DNA of 64,000 bases from Brevibacillus brevis (lineage in GTDB: Bacteria; Bacillota; Bacilli; Brevibacillales; Brevibacillaceae): contig NZ_CP030117.1 in NCBI RefSeq assembly GCF_001039275.2, positions 3,906,001 through 3,970,000 on the forward strand, read 5' to 3'. Below are positions 7,847 to 16,193 of this stretch, in pieces. The first letter of the stretch is position 1; each line of letters opens with the position of its first letter. The notes beneath the pieces are model-generated. The model made no database searches and was not told where the DNA came from. It was given only the letters and a program-made list of their open reading frames with translations. A program made the position numbers and the translations under genes.

Positions 7847-8168
7847 GTTTTTACCTCCAAATTATTTCCTATACTTTTATTGACGTATGAGATGGAAAAA
7901 TGTCACACCAAATATGCTGTTTTTTTGAAAAACATTTGTCTTTTTTTCTAACAAATGTTCGCAAGCCAATTTCAAAAGCAAAAATGATACTAGTCATGGG
8001 CTTGTCTGCGCCTCATCCAAAAAAATGCTTCCCAGCTTTTGAGCCGGAAAGCGGATATTGATGCTTGGAGGAGTTTCATCGCGTCGAGTACAGTACATAG
8101 TACGCTGGCTCTGCGACTGATGCTGTAGACGTATCCCCAATATATCCGTAGTCGAGAGCCCGTTTTTC
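7847..8168. other. gene-poor stretch between yraN and the BIG2 gene
   Basis: About 320 bases without a convincing gene. The part next to the BIG2 gene is AT-rich and holds its promoter region plus a perfect 9-base inverted repeat (AACATTTGT at 7931-7939 and ACAAATGTT at 7951-7959, spacer 11). The part at 8000-8160 contains only short overlapping ORFs on the minus strand and could be a decayed gene end, but I recognise no family. Confidence 0.4.
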
Positions 8169-8546
8169 CTAAAAAGCACTCTCATAATGCTCAATGACTG
8201 GCTTCATGATGTCTCCACCTTGCGTTGATGTACCTGTGTAAATCGCGATGACATCAAAACGAAAGGCAGGGATTGCCCGTGAGCTTTTTTGCAAGTATTC
8301 GACGGCAAGCTCGCGCAGCTTCTGTTTCTTTTTCCAAGTAATGGACTCGCCCGCTGTTCCAAAAAATTGGCTGCTCCTCGTTCGAACCTCAATGAAAACC
8401 AAGCAATTTCCGTCTAGAGCAATTAAATCCATTTCCCCACGTTTTGTTCGAACATTTCGATCGACAATGCGGAAACCCTTGTTCACTAAATAGCTTTCAG
8501 CAAGCTGTTCTCCTCTTTGACCAAGAAGACGGCGGCGATCACTCAT
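8169..8546 (-). CDS. yraN: YraN family protein (UPF0102)
   Basis: 125 residues, full length. It has the restriction-endonuclease-like core of UPF0102: GQRGEQLAESYLVNKGFRIVDRN, then RGEMDLIALDGNCLVFIEVRTR with the D-x(n)-E-V-(K/R) arrangement, and a C-terminal FRFDVIAIY strand. The family is conserved next to rnhB and trmD in many bacteria, but its function is not settled. The start ATG overlaps the FlhB-like stop by one base (TAATG), so it is the last gene of the ribosome-maturation operon. comM would normally follow; here the accessory block intervenes. Confidence 0.92.
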   Translation of the reverse strand: MSDRRRLLGQRGEQLAESYLVNKGFRIVDRNVRTKRGEMDLIALDGNCLVFIEVRTRSSQFFGTAGESITWKKKQKLRELAVEYLQKSSRAIPAFRFDVIAIYTGTSTQGGDIMKPVIEHYESAF

Positions 8547-8836
8547 TATTTGGTTCCTCCGCCTTTATCGATACGATAGACAAAAGCAAGGATCTCTGCT
8601 ACAACTTGATACAGCTCCGGAGGAATTTGTTGATCCAAATCCAGCTTGCCCAACACCTCTACAAGCGACGGGTCCTCTTGTACCGGTATATCATGCTCCT
8701 TTGCTGTCTTCAGTATATTGTCAGCTACGTACCCCTTGCCTTTTGCCACAACCTTTGGCGCTTCCATGATACCCGCCTGGTATTTTAGCGCAACTGCCTG
8801 TTTGCGTTTTTGCTCTGAAGAGGATGGCGGCTTCAT
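8546..8836 (-). CDS. FlhB cytoplasmic-domain-like protein (YlqH family)
   Basis: 96 residues that resemble only the C-terminal cytoplasmic domain of FlhB/YscU: KRKQAVALKYQ, APKVVAKGKGYVADNILKTAKEHDIPVQEDPSLVEVL, DLDQQIPPELYQVVAEILAFVYRID. The transmembrane part of FlhB is missing, and so is the NPTH autocleavage motif at the expected place before the first strand. Such solitary domains are common in Bacillales beside a FliK-like gene, as here; their role in or outside flagellar export is unknown. The start overlaps the upstream gene by four bases. Confidence 0.85.
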   Translation of the reverse strand: MKPPSSSEQKRKQAVALKYQAGIMEAPKVVAKGKGYVADNILKTAKEHDIPVQEDPSLVEVLGKLDLDQQIPPELYQVVAEILAFVYRIDKGGGTK

Positions 8837-10725
8837 ACGCGAAGGTCAACCCCTTTATAGTCAGCCAGGATGGGGCCTTTGGTTTGGATCGGACTTGTCG
8901 ACTTCCCGCGATCGGCCGGGACTTGCTGGACCCGCATAGCGGATAGATGGTAACCAACATCCTGTAATTGGTCAGCAAAACGATCCTTGGAGCCTTGAAT
9001 GAGTGCCTCCACCCATGGTGTATCGTTAAAAATTTGCAAGTTAACAATTCGATTAACGATACTGACATCAATCATAGTTGTCCCCATACTTTGGAGTTCC
9101 AAATGAAAGAAAAGACGACAGTTCTCCGGATCAAGCTGTCCAGAGCCTTTCTTTTTCGACTCAATTTGGACAAAAGCCGTCTCATCCCCATCTGCTTGGC
9201 GAATCGGAATTTGCATAACGATTTGAGACAAAGCTTGGTTAGAGGGCTGTACCATCATCAACTGTTGTCCGGTCACTTGTTGCAGCAGTTGATCTGCCGC
9301 TTCACGCAAGGCGGTTGGAAGTGTCTGAGCTGACGCTTGACTGATTTGCAACAAGAGAGATTTGACTGTATCCATCTGCTTTAATGAGTGCGAATCGATT
9401 GCCCCCTGTGAAAATGCCTGTCCCATCAATTCTCTCTCGTGAGTTACGCCTAAATGACGAAACAATTCAGCAATCGGGTTAGCAGTTGTAGCTCCATTCG
9501 TTACACCAGATGCTTGAGACATCATTTGTGGAATAACTTTTTGCCCCGCCTCTGTCACTACGGCCCTTTGCTCTGCCACCTGCTTGTTTTGGATCGGCTC
9601 CTGATTCGTCTGTGATGACTGAGGAATGGGCAATGACTCGTTTCGAGCAACTTTTGACTCGACGCTTGGATCACTGGTTTGGTTAGGCAGCAACTGATTA
9701 CTCTTTCCGATCATGGCGTTTGGCTGCGATTCCACCTGCTTACCGGCAGTGTTTGGTACAGGTACTGTCTCAGTGGAAACAGTTGACGAAACAGCTTGTG
9801 ATGGCGATGGAATGTTACTGGAAGCCTGCGTTAATGGTTGGGGCGATGTCTGCACTTGCGATGTAGGCTGACCGCTCTGCGAAGACAGCGGCTGTGTCTG
9901 GCTTCCTCCAGTCGCGTTCTGCGAAGCACCTTGATTGGGCTGATTGCCTTGTGGCATTTGTTTGACTGCCAGTCCCTCATCTGTAGCATCGTTCCCCGCG
10001 ATAAGTAAGGAGAGTCCCGTCAACTTATCTTTTAACTGACTAACAAGCTGTTTGACATCTCCTGTTGTTGCATTAGCTTGTCCGGGGACTTGCTGTGATT
10101 GGCTTTGCGACATTTGACCTGTCGTGTGTGAAGGCTGGCCCTCTCCCTCTAAAAAAAGCGAGGCTTGCTGAAGCAGGTTTTGTATGAGCTGACCCATTGG
10201 CTTGTCTGATAAAAAGGCTTTTAGCCCTCCGATTGTATCGGGAGTCAGTGGCAAACTTCGTTTCATGGCAGTCATGAATGCCTCAATAGTGGCATTGTCT
10301 ACGCCTAATCGCCCAGCAACGGCTGAAAAAGCTTGTATGGTTTCTTTATTCACAGGAAGATTGGCACCAAGCAGAGCTTGCACGATCGCTTTGTTCTCTT
10401 TTGTATCGGCAATCCCTAGTGAACGCATTAGCCCTTCTAGAGATGCTTCTTTGCCAGCTCCTTCCCCGACGCTTTCCAAAACCTTCAAAGTGACGACACC
10501 TGTTGATGGTTGGACTTGCAACCAAGCTTTTTGGCCCGGTTCCAAACTTGCTTCCATTTTAGCCTGAACCTGCATTCCCCCGACTTGTACGAGCGCCATA
10601 TTGTCCGGGTAATGCTTGATTACCGTGCCTTTAAACACTTGTCCGGGAGTAAGCTCAACCGGCTTCGGAGCGGATATGGGTGCTTTTTGCACGAATGATT
10701 GAATAAGTTGCGACGGGGAAAACAT
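8833..10725 (-). CDS. FliK-like protein (YlqG type)
   Basis: 630 residues. An N-terminal helix is followed by a beta-rich segment, roughly residues 24-88 (PGQVFKGTVIKHYPDNMALVQVGG), a helical region, and a long low-complexity linker rich in Q, S, T, P and N (about residues 200-400). The C-terminal domain (about 480-615), with CRLFFHLELQSMGTTMIDVSI and WVEALIQG, resembles the C-terminal substrate-switch domain of FliK. It is paired with a lone FlhB cytoplasmic domain, the natural partner of FliK, inside a housekeeping operon. That pairing argues for a retained protein-protein contact; no other flagellar gene is in the window. AGGAGGAGG precedes ATG 10725. Confidence 0.75.
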   Translation of the reverse strand: MFSPSQLIQSFVQKAPISAPKPVELTPGQVFKGTVIKHYPDNMALVQVGGMQVQAKMEASLEPGQKAWLQVQPSTGVVTLKVLESVGEGAGKEASLEGLMRSLGIADTKENKAIVQALLGANLPVNKETIQAFSAVAGRLGVDNATIEAFMTAMKRSLPLTPDTIGGLKAFLSDKPMGQLIQNLLQQASLFLEGEGQPSHTTGQMSQSQSQQVPGQANATTGDVKQLVSQLKDKLTGLSLLIAGNDATDEGLAVKQMPQGNQPNQGASQNATGGSQTQPLSSQSGQPTSQVQTSPQPLTQASSNIPSPSQAVSSTVSTETVPVPNTAGKQVESQPNAMIGKSNQLLPNQTSDPSVESKVARNESLPIPQSSQTNQEPIQNKQVAEQRAVVTEAGQKVIPQMMSQASGVTNGATTANPIAELFRHLGVTHERELMGQAFSQGAIDSHSLKQMDTVKSLLLQISQASAQTLPTALREAADQLLQQVTGQQLMMVQPSNQALSQIVMQIPIRQADGDETAFVQIESKKKGSGQLDPENCRLFFHLELQSMGTTMIDVSIVNRIVNLQIFNDTPWVEALIQGSKDRFADQLQDVGYHLSAMRVQQVPADRGKSTSPIQTKGPILADYKGVDLRV

Positions 10726-10765
10726 GCAGATCCTCCTCCTGTAGCTCGTATGTTACTAGCACTTT

Positions 10766-11542
10766 TTAGGCGTGTTCTTTTACGCCAGTGAATGTCTTGC
10801 GATGAATCGGCGTTGGTCCAAATCGAGCGATTGCTGTCAGATGCTCAGGGGTGCCGTAGCCTGCGTGTTTGTCAAAGCCATAGGCTGGATATTGTTCGGC
10901 ATACTGGGCCATCAATCGATCACGGGTAACCTTCGCTACAATCGATGCGGCTGCAATCGAAACGCTCTTGGCATCTCCACCGATAATCGGAACCTGCTCG
11001 CAATCCATTCCGGTTAGCTGCACGGCGTCAATCAATAAAGCATCTGGAGATTGACCCGCCTGTTGGATCGCCAGCTTCATTGCTTCTTTTGTAGCAGCTA
11101 ATATATTGATCGCATCGATTCTTGCTGCATCGACAATTCCGATTCCCACAGCAAGTGCATCTCTTTGAATGATTTCGCAAAAAGCTTCCCGAGTGGATAC
11201 GGGTATTTTCTTCGAGTCATTCAGGCCTGGCAAGTAAAAATCCTTGGGCAGACACACGGCACACGCAACAACTGGGCCAGCCAAAGGACCTCTTCCGACC
11301 TCATCTACCCCGAATATGTACTGATGCCCCTTCTCATACATAGCTTTCTCATAGACGGTCATGTCAGCCCACATCTGTGCGAGCTTTTCTTGACGTGCAA
11401 TCGCTGCTTCCGCCTGCTTCGCCAGAGTCTGTACACCTGCTCTTTTATCTTCTTTCAGCAATTGTAAAAAATCTTTGGGTACCTCGTCCAACTTTTCCAT
11501 CGTCACTCGTATTTCTTTTATCGACATATCCGCTAGATTCAT
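10766..11542 (-). CDS. rnhB: ribonuclease HII
   Basis: 258 residues. An N-terminal extension of about 75 residues, common in Bacillales, precedes the catalytic domain. That domain opens with IFGVDEVGRGPLAGPVVACA, whose D-E pair plus D in LLIDAVQL form the acidic site, followed by ISAASIVAKVTRD-type sequence (SIAAASIVAKVTRDRL) and YGFDKHAGYGTPEHL. It cleaves RNA in RNA-DNA hybrids, including single ribonucleotides in DNA. It lies between rbgA and the FliK-like gene on the same strand, as in related Bacilli. Confidence 0.96.
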   Translation of the reverse strand: MNLADMSIKEIRVTMEKLDEVPKDFLQLLKEDKRAGVQTLAKQAEAAIARQEKLAQMWADMTVYEKAMYEKGHQYIFGVDEVGRGPLAGPVVACAVCLPKDFYLPGLNDSKKIPVSTREAFCEIIQRDALAVGIGIVDAARIDAINILAATKEAMKLAIQQAGQSPDALLIDAVQLTGMDCEQVPIIGGDAKSVSIAAASIVAKVTRDRLMAQYAEQYPAYGFDKHAGYGTPEHLTAIARFGPTPIHRKTFTGVKEHA

Positions 11543-11573
11543 TGACTCATTTCTCCTTACCGATCCTCATAGT

Positions 11574-11613
11574 AAAAAACCTGCCTACCGTATATGTCGA
11601 TAGACAGGTTTTT
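11574..11613 (-). terminator. terminator after rbgA
   Basis: AAAAACCTG and CAGGTTTTT form a stem around an 18-base loop 15 bases past the rbgA stop codon. This suggests rnhB and the genes after it also need their own promoter. Confidence 0.65.
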
Positions 11614-11627
11614 GATGACTGGAAAGC

Positions 11628-12521
11628 TTATTCTGGAAAAGATACTGGCTTACCAATCGGTTCGTCCATTTCCCAGTCAATCGGGCGCTCGACAGAGATC
11701 GTTCCCAGCTTGCCGGAACGCAGCTCACGCAAGAAAATTTCCGCCGCCTTGTCGTAGTCGATATTTCCGCCAGAAATGAGACATCCGCGCTTCTTCCCGA
11801 TTTCTTCGAGCATTTCTACTCGATCCTCAGGCAGTTCTTTTAGCTTGAAACGTTCGATCAGGCGTTCCGGATAGTAGTGCATCATGTAGCTAATGACAAA
11901 TAATGCTACCTCCGTAAAATCGATGAGCTCGTCTTTAATTGCCCCACTTGCTGCCAATCGCAGACCTACCATTTGATCTTCAAATTTCGGCCAAAGAATA
12001 CCAGGCGTATCGAGAAGCTCCAGTGTATCGCCCATTTTCACCCATTGTTGCGCCTTGGTTACCGCCGGGCGATCACCTGTTGCCGCTACCGAGCGCTTGG
12101 ACAAGCGGTTAATGAGGGAAGACTTGCCGACATTGGGGATTCCCAAGATCATGATGCGGATGGCACGACCTTGCATCCCCCGCTCACTGCGCTTTGCCAG
12201 CATGTCAGCAGCTAGCTCCTTACACATTTCTGGCAGCTTGTTTACACCTTTTCCACTCAGGGCATCAATCGGCAATGTGCGAATGCCTTGTTTGCGAAAA
12301 TAAGCAATCCACTCATCTGTTGCCCGATCATCCGCCAAATCTGCTTTGTTAAGTAATATCAAACGTGGTTTATCACTGACAATCTCGTCAATCATCGGAT
12401 TACGGCTGGAAAGCGGCAGACGTGCATCGAGAAGTTCAATGACTACATCGATTAACTTCAGCTTTTCCGTTACTTGACGACGTGCTTTAGCCATATGGCC
12501 AGGAAACCATTGGATCGTCAT
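11628..12521 (-). CDS. rbgA: ribosome biogenesis GTPase RbgA (YlqF)
   Basis: 297 residues. It is a circularly permuted GTPase: the G4 motif LLNKADLAD comes first, then the P-loop GIPNVGKSSLINRL and G3 DTPGILWP. It starts with the family signature IQWFPGHMAKARRQ. RbgA acts late in 50S subunit assembly. A C-terminal ANTAR-like RNA-binding helix bundle ends in GTISVERP. It lies downstream of lepB and upstream of rnhB. Confidence 0.96.
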   Translation of the reverse strand: MTIQWFPGHMAKARRQVTEKLKLIDVVIELLDARLPLSSRNPMIDEIVSDKPRLILLNKADLADDRATDEWIAYFRKQGIRTLPIDALSGKGVNKLPEMCKELAADMLAKRSERGMQGRAIRIMILGIPNVGKSSLINRLSKRSVAATGDRPAVTKAQQWVKMGDTLELLDTPGILWPKFEDQMVGLRLAASGAIKDELIDFTEVALFVISYMMHYYPERLIERFKLKELPEDRVEMLEEIGKKRGCLISGGNIDYDKAAEIFLRELRSGKLGTISVERPIDWEMDEPIGKPVSFPE

Positions 12522-12549
12522 GATGTCTCACCTACCTTGAAGCTTTACG

Positions 12550-13113
12550 TTATCTTGTCAAGCGAATTCCCGCAACCGGCCAAAAAGTAAATTCAGCTCT
12601 ACCAACAACCGTACTGACGGCAACAGGACCGATGGCTCTGCTGTCATGACTGTTCAACCTATTGTCGCCCATCACAAAGATATGGTCTGCTGGTATTTGG
12701 ACCGGGGGAAAATCGTGGGTAAAGAACGGCTCTCCCTGCTGCTTCGCTTGTTCTCTTAATTGTGCAAGATACGGTTCCTCTACTACTTTGTCATTGACCA
12801 GCAGTTGATCGCTTTTGACCTCTACTGTATCACCCTCAACAGCAATGACTCTCTTGATGTAATCCCGTTCCTTTTCAGCATGGAACACGATGATTTCACC
12901 AGGCTTCGGATCTTGCAAAAAGTAAATCGCCTTGTTTACCACTAATTTTTCGCTGTTATGTAAGGTACTTTCCATGGATTCGCCTTCTACAATAAACGGG
13001 GCGAACAAAAAGGTACGAATGAGAAACGCCAAGACTAAAGCAATCCCAAGTGCCTTTATCCATTCCCATAGTTCATTTTTCTTCTTATGACTGGAGGTAA
13101 TTTCTTCGCTCAT
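12550..13113 (-). CDS. lepB: signal peptidase I
   Basis: 187 residues, type I (SipS-like) with one N-terminal membrane anchor (WIKALGIALVLAFLIRTFLF). The catalytic serine is in VEGESMESTLH and the lysine in RDYIKRVIAVEGD, with the conserved VMGDNRLNSHDSR box near the end. It cleaves signal peptides on the outer face of the membrane. GGGAGG precedes ATG 13113. It follows rplS after a terminator. A second signal peptidase I gene lies at 60044. Confidence 0.96.
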   Translation of the reverse strand: MSEEITSSHKKKNELWEWIKALGIALVLAFLIRTFLFAPFIVEGESMESTLHNSEKLVVNKAIYFLQDPKPGEIIVFHAEKERDYIKRVIAVEGDTVEVKSDQLLVNDKVVEEPYLAQLREQAKQQGEPFFTHDFPPVQIPADHIFVMGDNRLNSHDSRAIGPVAVSTVVGRAEFTFWPVAGIRLTR

Positions 13114-13202
13114 GACTTACGATCCTCCCATGAAAGCTCGTCCAACCTTAGCTGTAACATATGTCAAGATGAACTATTTTATTTCAAGATCGTTAAATGG
13201 AA

Positions 13203-13236
13203 AAAAGAGGCCTGGCAAGCAGGCCAGTCCTCTTTC
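13203..13236 (-). terminator. terminator after rplS
   Basis: GAGG-CTGGC and GCCAG-CCTC stem-loop with a T run on the minus strand, just past the rplS stop codon. Confidence 0.8.
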
Positions 13237-13248
13237 TAAGCATTACGC

Positions 13249-13596
13249 TTATCGACGAATTTCTTTAATACGAGCTGCTTTACCTACGCGATCGCGCAGA
13301 TAGTACAGTTTCGCACGACGTACTTTACCATGACGCACGATTTCGATCTTGTCGATCTTAGGCGTGTGTACTGGGAATGTACGCTCAACACCTACGCCGT
13401 AAGAAATCTTACGAGCTGTAAATGTTTCGCTGATACCTGTACCGCGACGGCGAATGCATACGCCTTCGAACAGCTGGATACGCTCACGCTGACCCTCGAT
13501 AACCTTAACGTGTACACGAACAGTGTCACCAGGTCGGAACGCAGGAATGTCCTGTTTCAATTGCGCTTTTTCCAGTTCACGGATAATTTGGTTCAT
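13249..13596 (-). CDS. rplS: 50S ribosomal protein L19
   Basis: 115 residues, standard length. The L19 pattern is continuous: [33 protein letters not shown], then [21 protein letters not shown] and [20 protein letters not shown]. The protein sits at the 30S-50S interface. GGAGG precedes the ATG. It is preceded by a leader that may bind L19 and followed by a terminator. Confidence 0.98.
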   Translation of the reverse strand: MNQIIRELEKAQLKQDIPAFRPGDTVRVHVKVIEGQRERIQLFEGVCIRRRGTGISETFTARKISYGVGVERTFPVHTPKIDKIEIVRHGKVRRAKLYYLRDRVGKAARIKEIRR

Positions 13597-13700
13597 TTGA
13601 ATTTCCTCCTTCCGATAGACGTTCTTACTCGTCTAACCCATAGGTCCAGCCGCTTGGCTGCGTTACGAGTAGCGGACCGCCTTAGTCAGCGGGCAAAATT
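13597..13700 (-). promoter_or_regulatory. rplS leader, possible L19-binding RNA
   Basis: The 160-base gap between trmD and rplS contains, read on the minus strand, a hairpin closed by GGTCCGC and GCTGGACC-type sequences just upstream of the ribosome site. Many Bacilli carry an autoregulatory L19 leader at exactly this place. I cannot test the fit to the covariance model. Confidence 0.4.
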
Positions 13701-13762
13701 GCCACAAGAAGTATATTAACACAGCGGGCACAAAACTACAAGACTCTTCTCCTATTTGTTCC

Positions 13763-14494
13763 CTACTTTTTTTCCTGCTCCAATTCAGCCAATAGCTTTT
13801 TCATTTCATCTGTCAGGGCAAGCTTTTCCAATAAATCTGGACGTCTTGCTTTCGTTCGACGGAGCGATTCTTTTAACCGCCAGCTTTCAATATTGGCGTG
13901 GTGCCCTGACAACAGTACATCTGGCACTTTCCAGCCGCGAAACTCAGCCGGTCTTGTGTAATGAGGGTATTCGAGCAGTCCTGTTGAAAAGGAATCCTCA
14001 ACAGCTGACGTCTGGTTTCCCAACGCCCCTGGTTGCAAACGAACGACACTGTCAATGACCACCATCGCCGCAAGCTCTCCCCCAGTCAGGACATAGTCGC
14101 CAATCGAGACCTCATCTGTGACAAGATGCTCCCGAATTCGCTCGTCGTACCCTTCATAATGACCGCAAATGAAGACGAGGTGCTCTTCTTGTGCTAACTC
14201 TTCTGCAAGCTTCTGATGATAAGGCACACCCTGAGGACACATCAGAATCACTCGGGGTTTTTTCTCTCCCGTCAAGGCTTCTACGGCCCGGAACAAAGGC
14301 TCTGGCTTCAACACCATTCCTCCGCCACCGCCATAAGGGGTGTCGTCTACCGTACCGTGTTTGCTCTCAGAGAAATCGCGAAAATTGGTGACGTGAAAAT
14401 CAACCAGTTCTTTTTCGCTTGCCTTCCCCAAAATACTGCTGGATAAAACACCTGTAAACATTTCGGGAAAGAGCGTAAAAATATCGATCCGCAT
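13763..14494 (-). CDS. trmD: tRNA (guanine37-N1)-methyltransferase
   Basis: 243 residues from ATG 14494, which is preceded by GGGAGG; the upstream in-frame codons have no ribosome site and lie in rimM. SPOUT trefoil-knot motifs are present: [13 protein letters not shown] at the start, [29 protein letters not shown], and [21 protein letters not shown]. The C-terminal domain includes [24 protein letters not shown]. The enzyme methylates G37 next to the anticodon with SAM and prevents frameshifting. Confidence 0.97.
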   Translation of the reverse strand: MRIDIFTLFPEMFTGVLSSSILGKASEKELVDFHVTNFRDFSESKHGTVDDTPYGGGGGMVLKPEPLFRAVEALTGEKKPRVILMCPQGVPYHQKLAEELAQEEHLVFICGHYEGYDERIREHLVTDEVSIGDYVLTGGELAAMVVIDSVVRLQPGALGNQTSAVEDSFSTGLLEYPHYTRPAEFRGWKVPDVLLSGHHANIESWRLKESLRRTKARRPDLLEKLALTDEMKKLLAELEQEKK

Positions 14495-14508
14495 CTGAAA
14501 GTTCCTCC

Positions 14509-15036
14509 CTACAGCAAGCCTTCCATCAGATGGCAGACCACACGTTTGTTCGCGATGTCCACTTCCTTGATGCACTCATCGATATAAGGCAGCAAGATTT
14601 CTCCGCGTTTTCCCTTCACTACCCACACATCGTTTGCTCCTGGCTGCATGACATCCACGATTTTCCCCAGTTCTTCGCCCTCGTCCGTTACGACAACGCA
14701 GCCGACGAGCTGATGAATGTAGAACTCGTCCTCTTCTAATTCCATCAGCGCTTCTTCTGGAATTTTCAACTCTCCGCCCTTGTACTTTTCGATATCGTTA
14801 ATATGCTCATAGCCTTGAAAGCTCACAATCTCAAAATTTTTATGCGAGCGACGAGAAGCGATTTTCAATTTGAGCGGCTCACTGAGTGTCGGATGGAACA
14901 GGTACAGCTCATTTCCTTTGCGAAAACGCTGATCTGGAAAGTCAGTCGTTGGTGTTACACGTACTTCACCACGCAGACCATGCGTATTAACCAGTTTGCC
15001 TACTCCGTAAAAACTATTTTGGCTCAACGTGTTCAT
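14509..15036 (-). CDS. rimM: 16S rRNA processing protein RimM
   Basis: 175 residues. The N-terminal barrel has [18 protein letters not shown] and the C-terminal PRC barrel runs from about residue 95 ([12 protein letters not shown]) to [15 protein letters not shown]. RimM binds S19 and helps 30S head maturation. The start overlaps the ylqD stop (ATGA) and the gene is followed 14 bases later by trmD. The ribosome site is very close to the ATG, so a downstream TTG (codon 4) could be used instead. Confidence 0.94.
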   Translation of the reverse strand: MNTLSQNSFYGVGKLVNTHGLRGEVRVTPTTDFPDQRFRKGNELYLFHPTLSEPLKLKIASRRSHKNFEIVSFQGYEHINDIEKYKGGELKIPEEALMELEEDEFYIHQLVGCVVVTDEGEELGKIVDVMQPGANDVWVVKGKRGEILLPYIDECIKEVDIANKRVVCHLMEGLL

Positions 15037-15470
15037 TCCTCCTTTTCTTTGTTCCCATTATTCTTTTGTAGCCGAATCTCATGTACCAGGCCATCTTTTA
15101 TCATGATTTCCGTTCCGGACATCATTTCATCCCATACATCGCCCTCTTGAATCGTGACAGGGCTTTGAACAGTCTGGTAATCGATCTCGCTTCCCTCTGG
15201 GAGATTTTCTACCTGCTGGAGGGTATATGTCAGGTGATCTATCTTTTCCTTGCGTCGACGCTCTTCCTGCGCGATTTTTTCCTGCGCCAACGCATATGTA
15301 TCCGCAGACTTTTTCTTCGCCTCGGTTAATAGCTTTTTCGATTGAAACTGCCACTGCTCCCACTCTTTACGCTGCAAACGAAGCCGTTGGCTATACTGAT
15401 CAATGAGAGCAGCCCGTGATGCTTCCGTAATAATCAGTTTAACCTGTACCGTCCGAAATATAGTAAGCAC
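15033..15470 (-). CDS. ylqD: YlqD family protein
   Basis: 145 residues from GTG 15470, chosen because AAAGGAG lies eight bases upstream; the ATG at 15500 lacks a site. After an opening strand pair (LTIFRTVQVKLIITEASR) a long charged coiled coil covers about residues 20-85 (RLQRKEWEQWQFQSKKLLTE, then IAQEERRRKEKIDHL). A C-terminal beta portion follows (TIQEGDVWDEMMSGTEIMIKD). Conserved between khpA and rimM in Bacillales; function unknown. Confidence 0.85.
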   Translation of the reverse strand: MLTIFRTVQVKLIITEASRAALIDQYSQRLRLQRKEWEQWQFQSKKLLTEAKKKSADTYALAQEKIAQEERRRKEKIDHLTYTLQQVENLPEGSEIDYQTVQSPVTIQEGDVWDEMMSGTEIMIKDGLVHEIRLQKNNGNKEKEE

Positions 15471-15525
15471 CTTCGCCACTCCTTTCGGAAAAACCATCAT
15501 GGTTTATGAGCATCTTGGATACTAG

Positions 15526-15556
15526 AAAAAAGACTGGGAAAGCTCCCAGCCTTTTC
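15526..15556 (-). terminator. hairpin/terminator after khpA
   Basis: GGCTGGGAGC-type stem with T run, immediately after the khpA stop. Readthrough or a promoter is needed for ylqD-rimM-trmD. Confidence 0.65.
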
Positions 15557-15784
15557 TCATACAATTTCAACCGTGACACGCTTGTCCGTTTCCACGGATG
15601 CGGCGATCACGACCGTGCGCAGGGCTTTCGCGATTCGACCTTGCTTGCCGATGATCTTCCCCATATCATCAGGGTGCACCGACAATTCAAAGACGAGAGT
15701 TCGCTCTTTGTCCACTGCGTTAACACGAACCTCATTCGGATGATCGACGAGAGCTTTAGCGATCGTTTCGACCAGCGCTTTCAT
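15557..15784 (-). CDS. khpA: KH-domain RNA-binding protein KhpA
   Basis: About 75 residues; two adjacent ATGs (15787 and 15784) follow GGAGG. It is a single KH domain with the GxxG loop in MGKIIGKQGRIAKALRTVV. KhpA (YlqC) works with KhpB/Jag as a small RNA-binding pair in Gram-positive bacteria. It lies directly after rpsP. Confidence 0.95.
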   Translation of the reverse strand: MKALVETIAKALVDHPNEVRVNAVDKERTLVFELSVHPDDMGKIIGKQGRIAKALRTVVIAASVETDKRVTVEIV

Positions 15785-15807
15785 CATCAAACCTCCAGAT
15801 GACCGAC

Positions 15808-16080
15808 TTATTTGCCGTATTTGGTTTCGTGTACTTTTGCGAGTACGCCTTCTTTGGAGAGAAGGTTACGAACGGTGTCAGTTGGAGCTGCACCATTCAG
15901 GATCCATTGTACCGCTTTGTCGGTATCAATTTTCACCACTGCCGGTTGAGCAACCGGATTGTAGTAACCGATTTCTTCAATGAAACGGCCATCGCGTGGG
16001 GAACGGGAGTCAGCTACTACTACACGGTAGAAAGGAGCTTTCTTGGAACCCATACGCTTCAGACGGATTTTTACTGCCAT
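15808..16080 (-). CDS. rpsP: 30S ribosomal protein S16
   Basis: 90 residues with the S16 signature [25 protein letters not shown] at the start and GYYNPVAQP following. CAGGAGGTG is placed correctly before ATG 16080. It lies between ffh and khpA, as in B. subtilis. Confidence 0.98.
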   Translation of the reverse strand: MAVKIRLKRMGSKKAPFYRVVVADSRSPRDGRFIEEIGYYNPVAQPAVVKIDTDKAVQWILNGAAPTDTVRNLLSKEGVLAKVHETKYGK

Positions 16081-16193
16081 GTTGTGTCACCTCCTGTATT
16101 AATCAACGCTAGAAGAGCATCTGCGTTGGTGCTACTATATCTGAACCATCGCGGCCAACTGACAAGTCAGTGTCGCGAAGAGATCATGCCTAC

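Noticed and set aside
7994..8194. Minus-strand ORF after yraN as a real gene
   Set aside because: It starts inside yraN in another frame, lacks a ribosome site and matches nothing I recognise; at most a decayed gene end.
13756..14446. Plus-strand ORFs opposite trmD
   Set aside because: The minus strand shows full-length trmD with all motifs; the plus-strand frames have no start signals.
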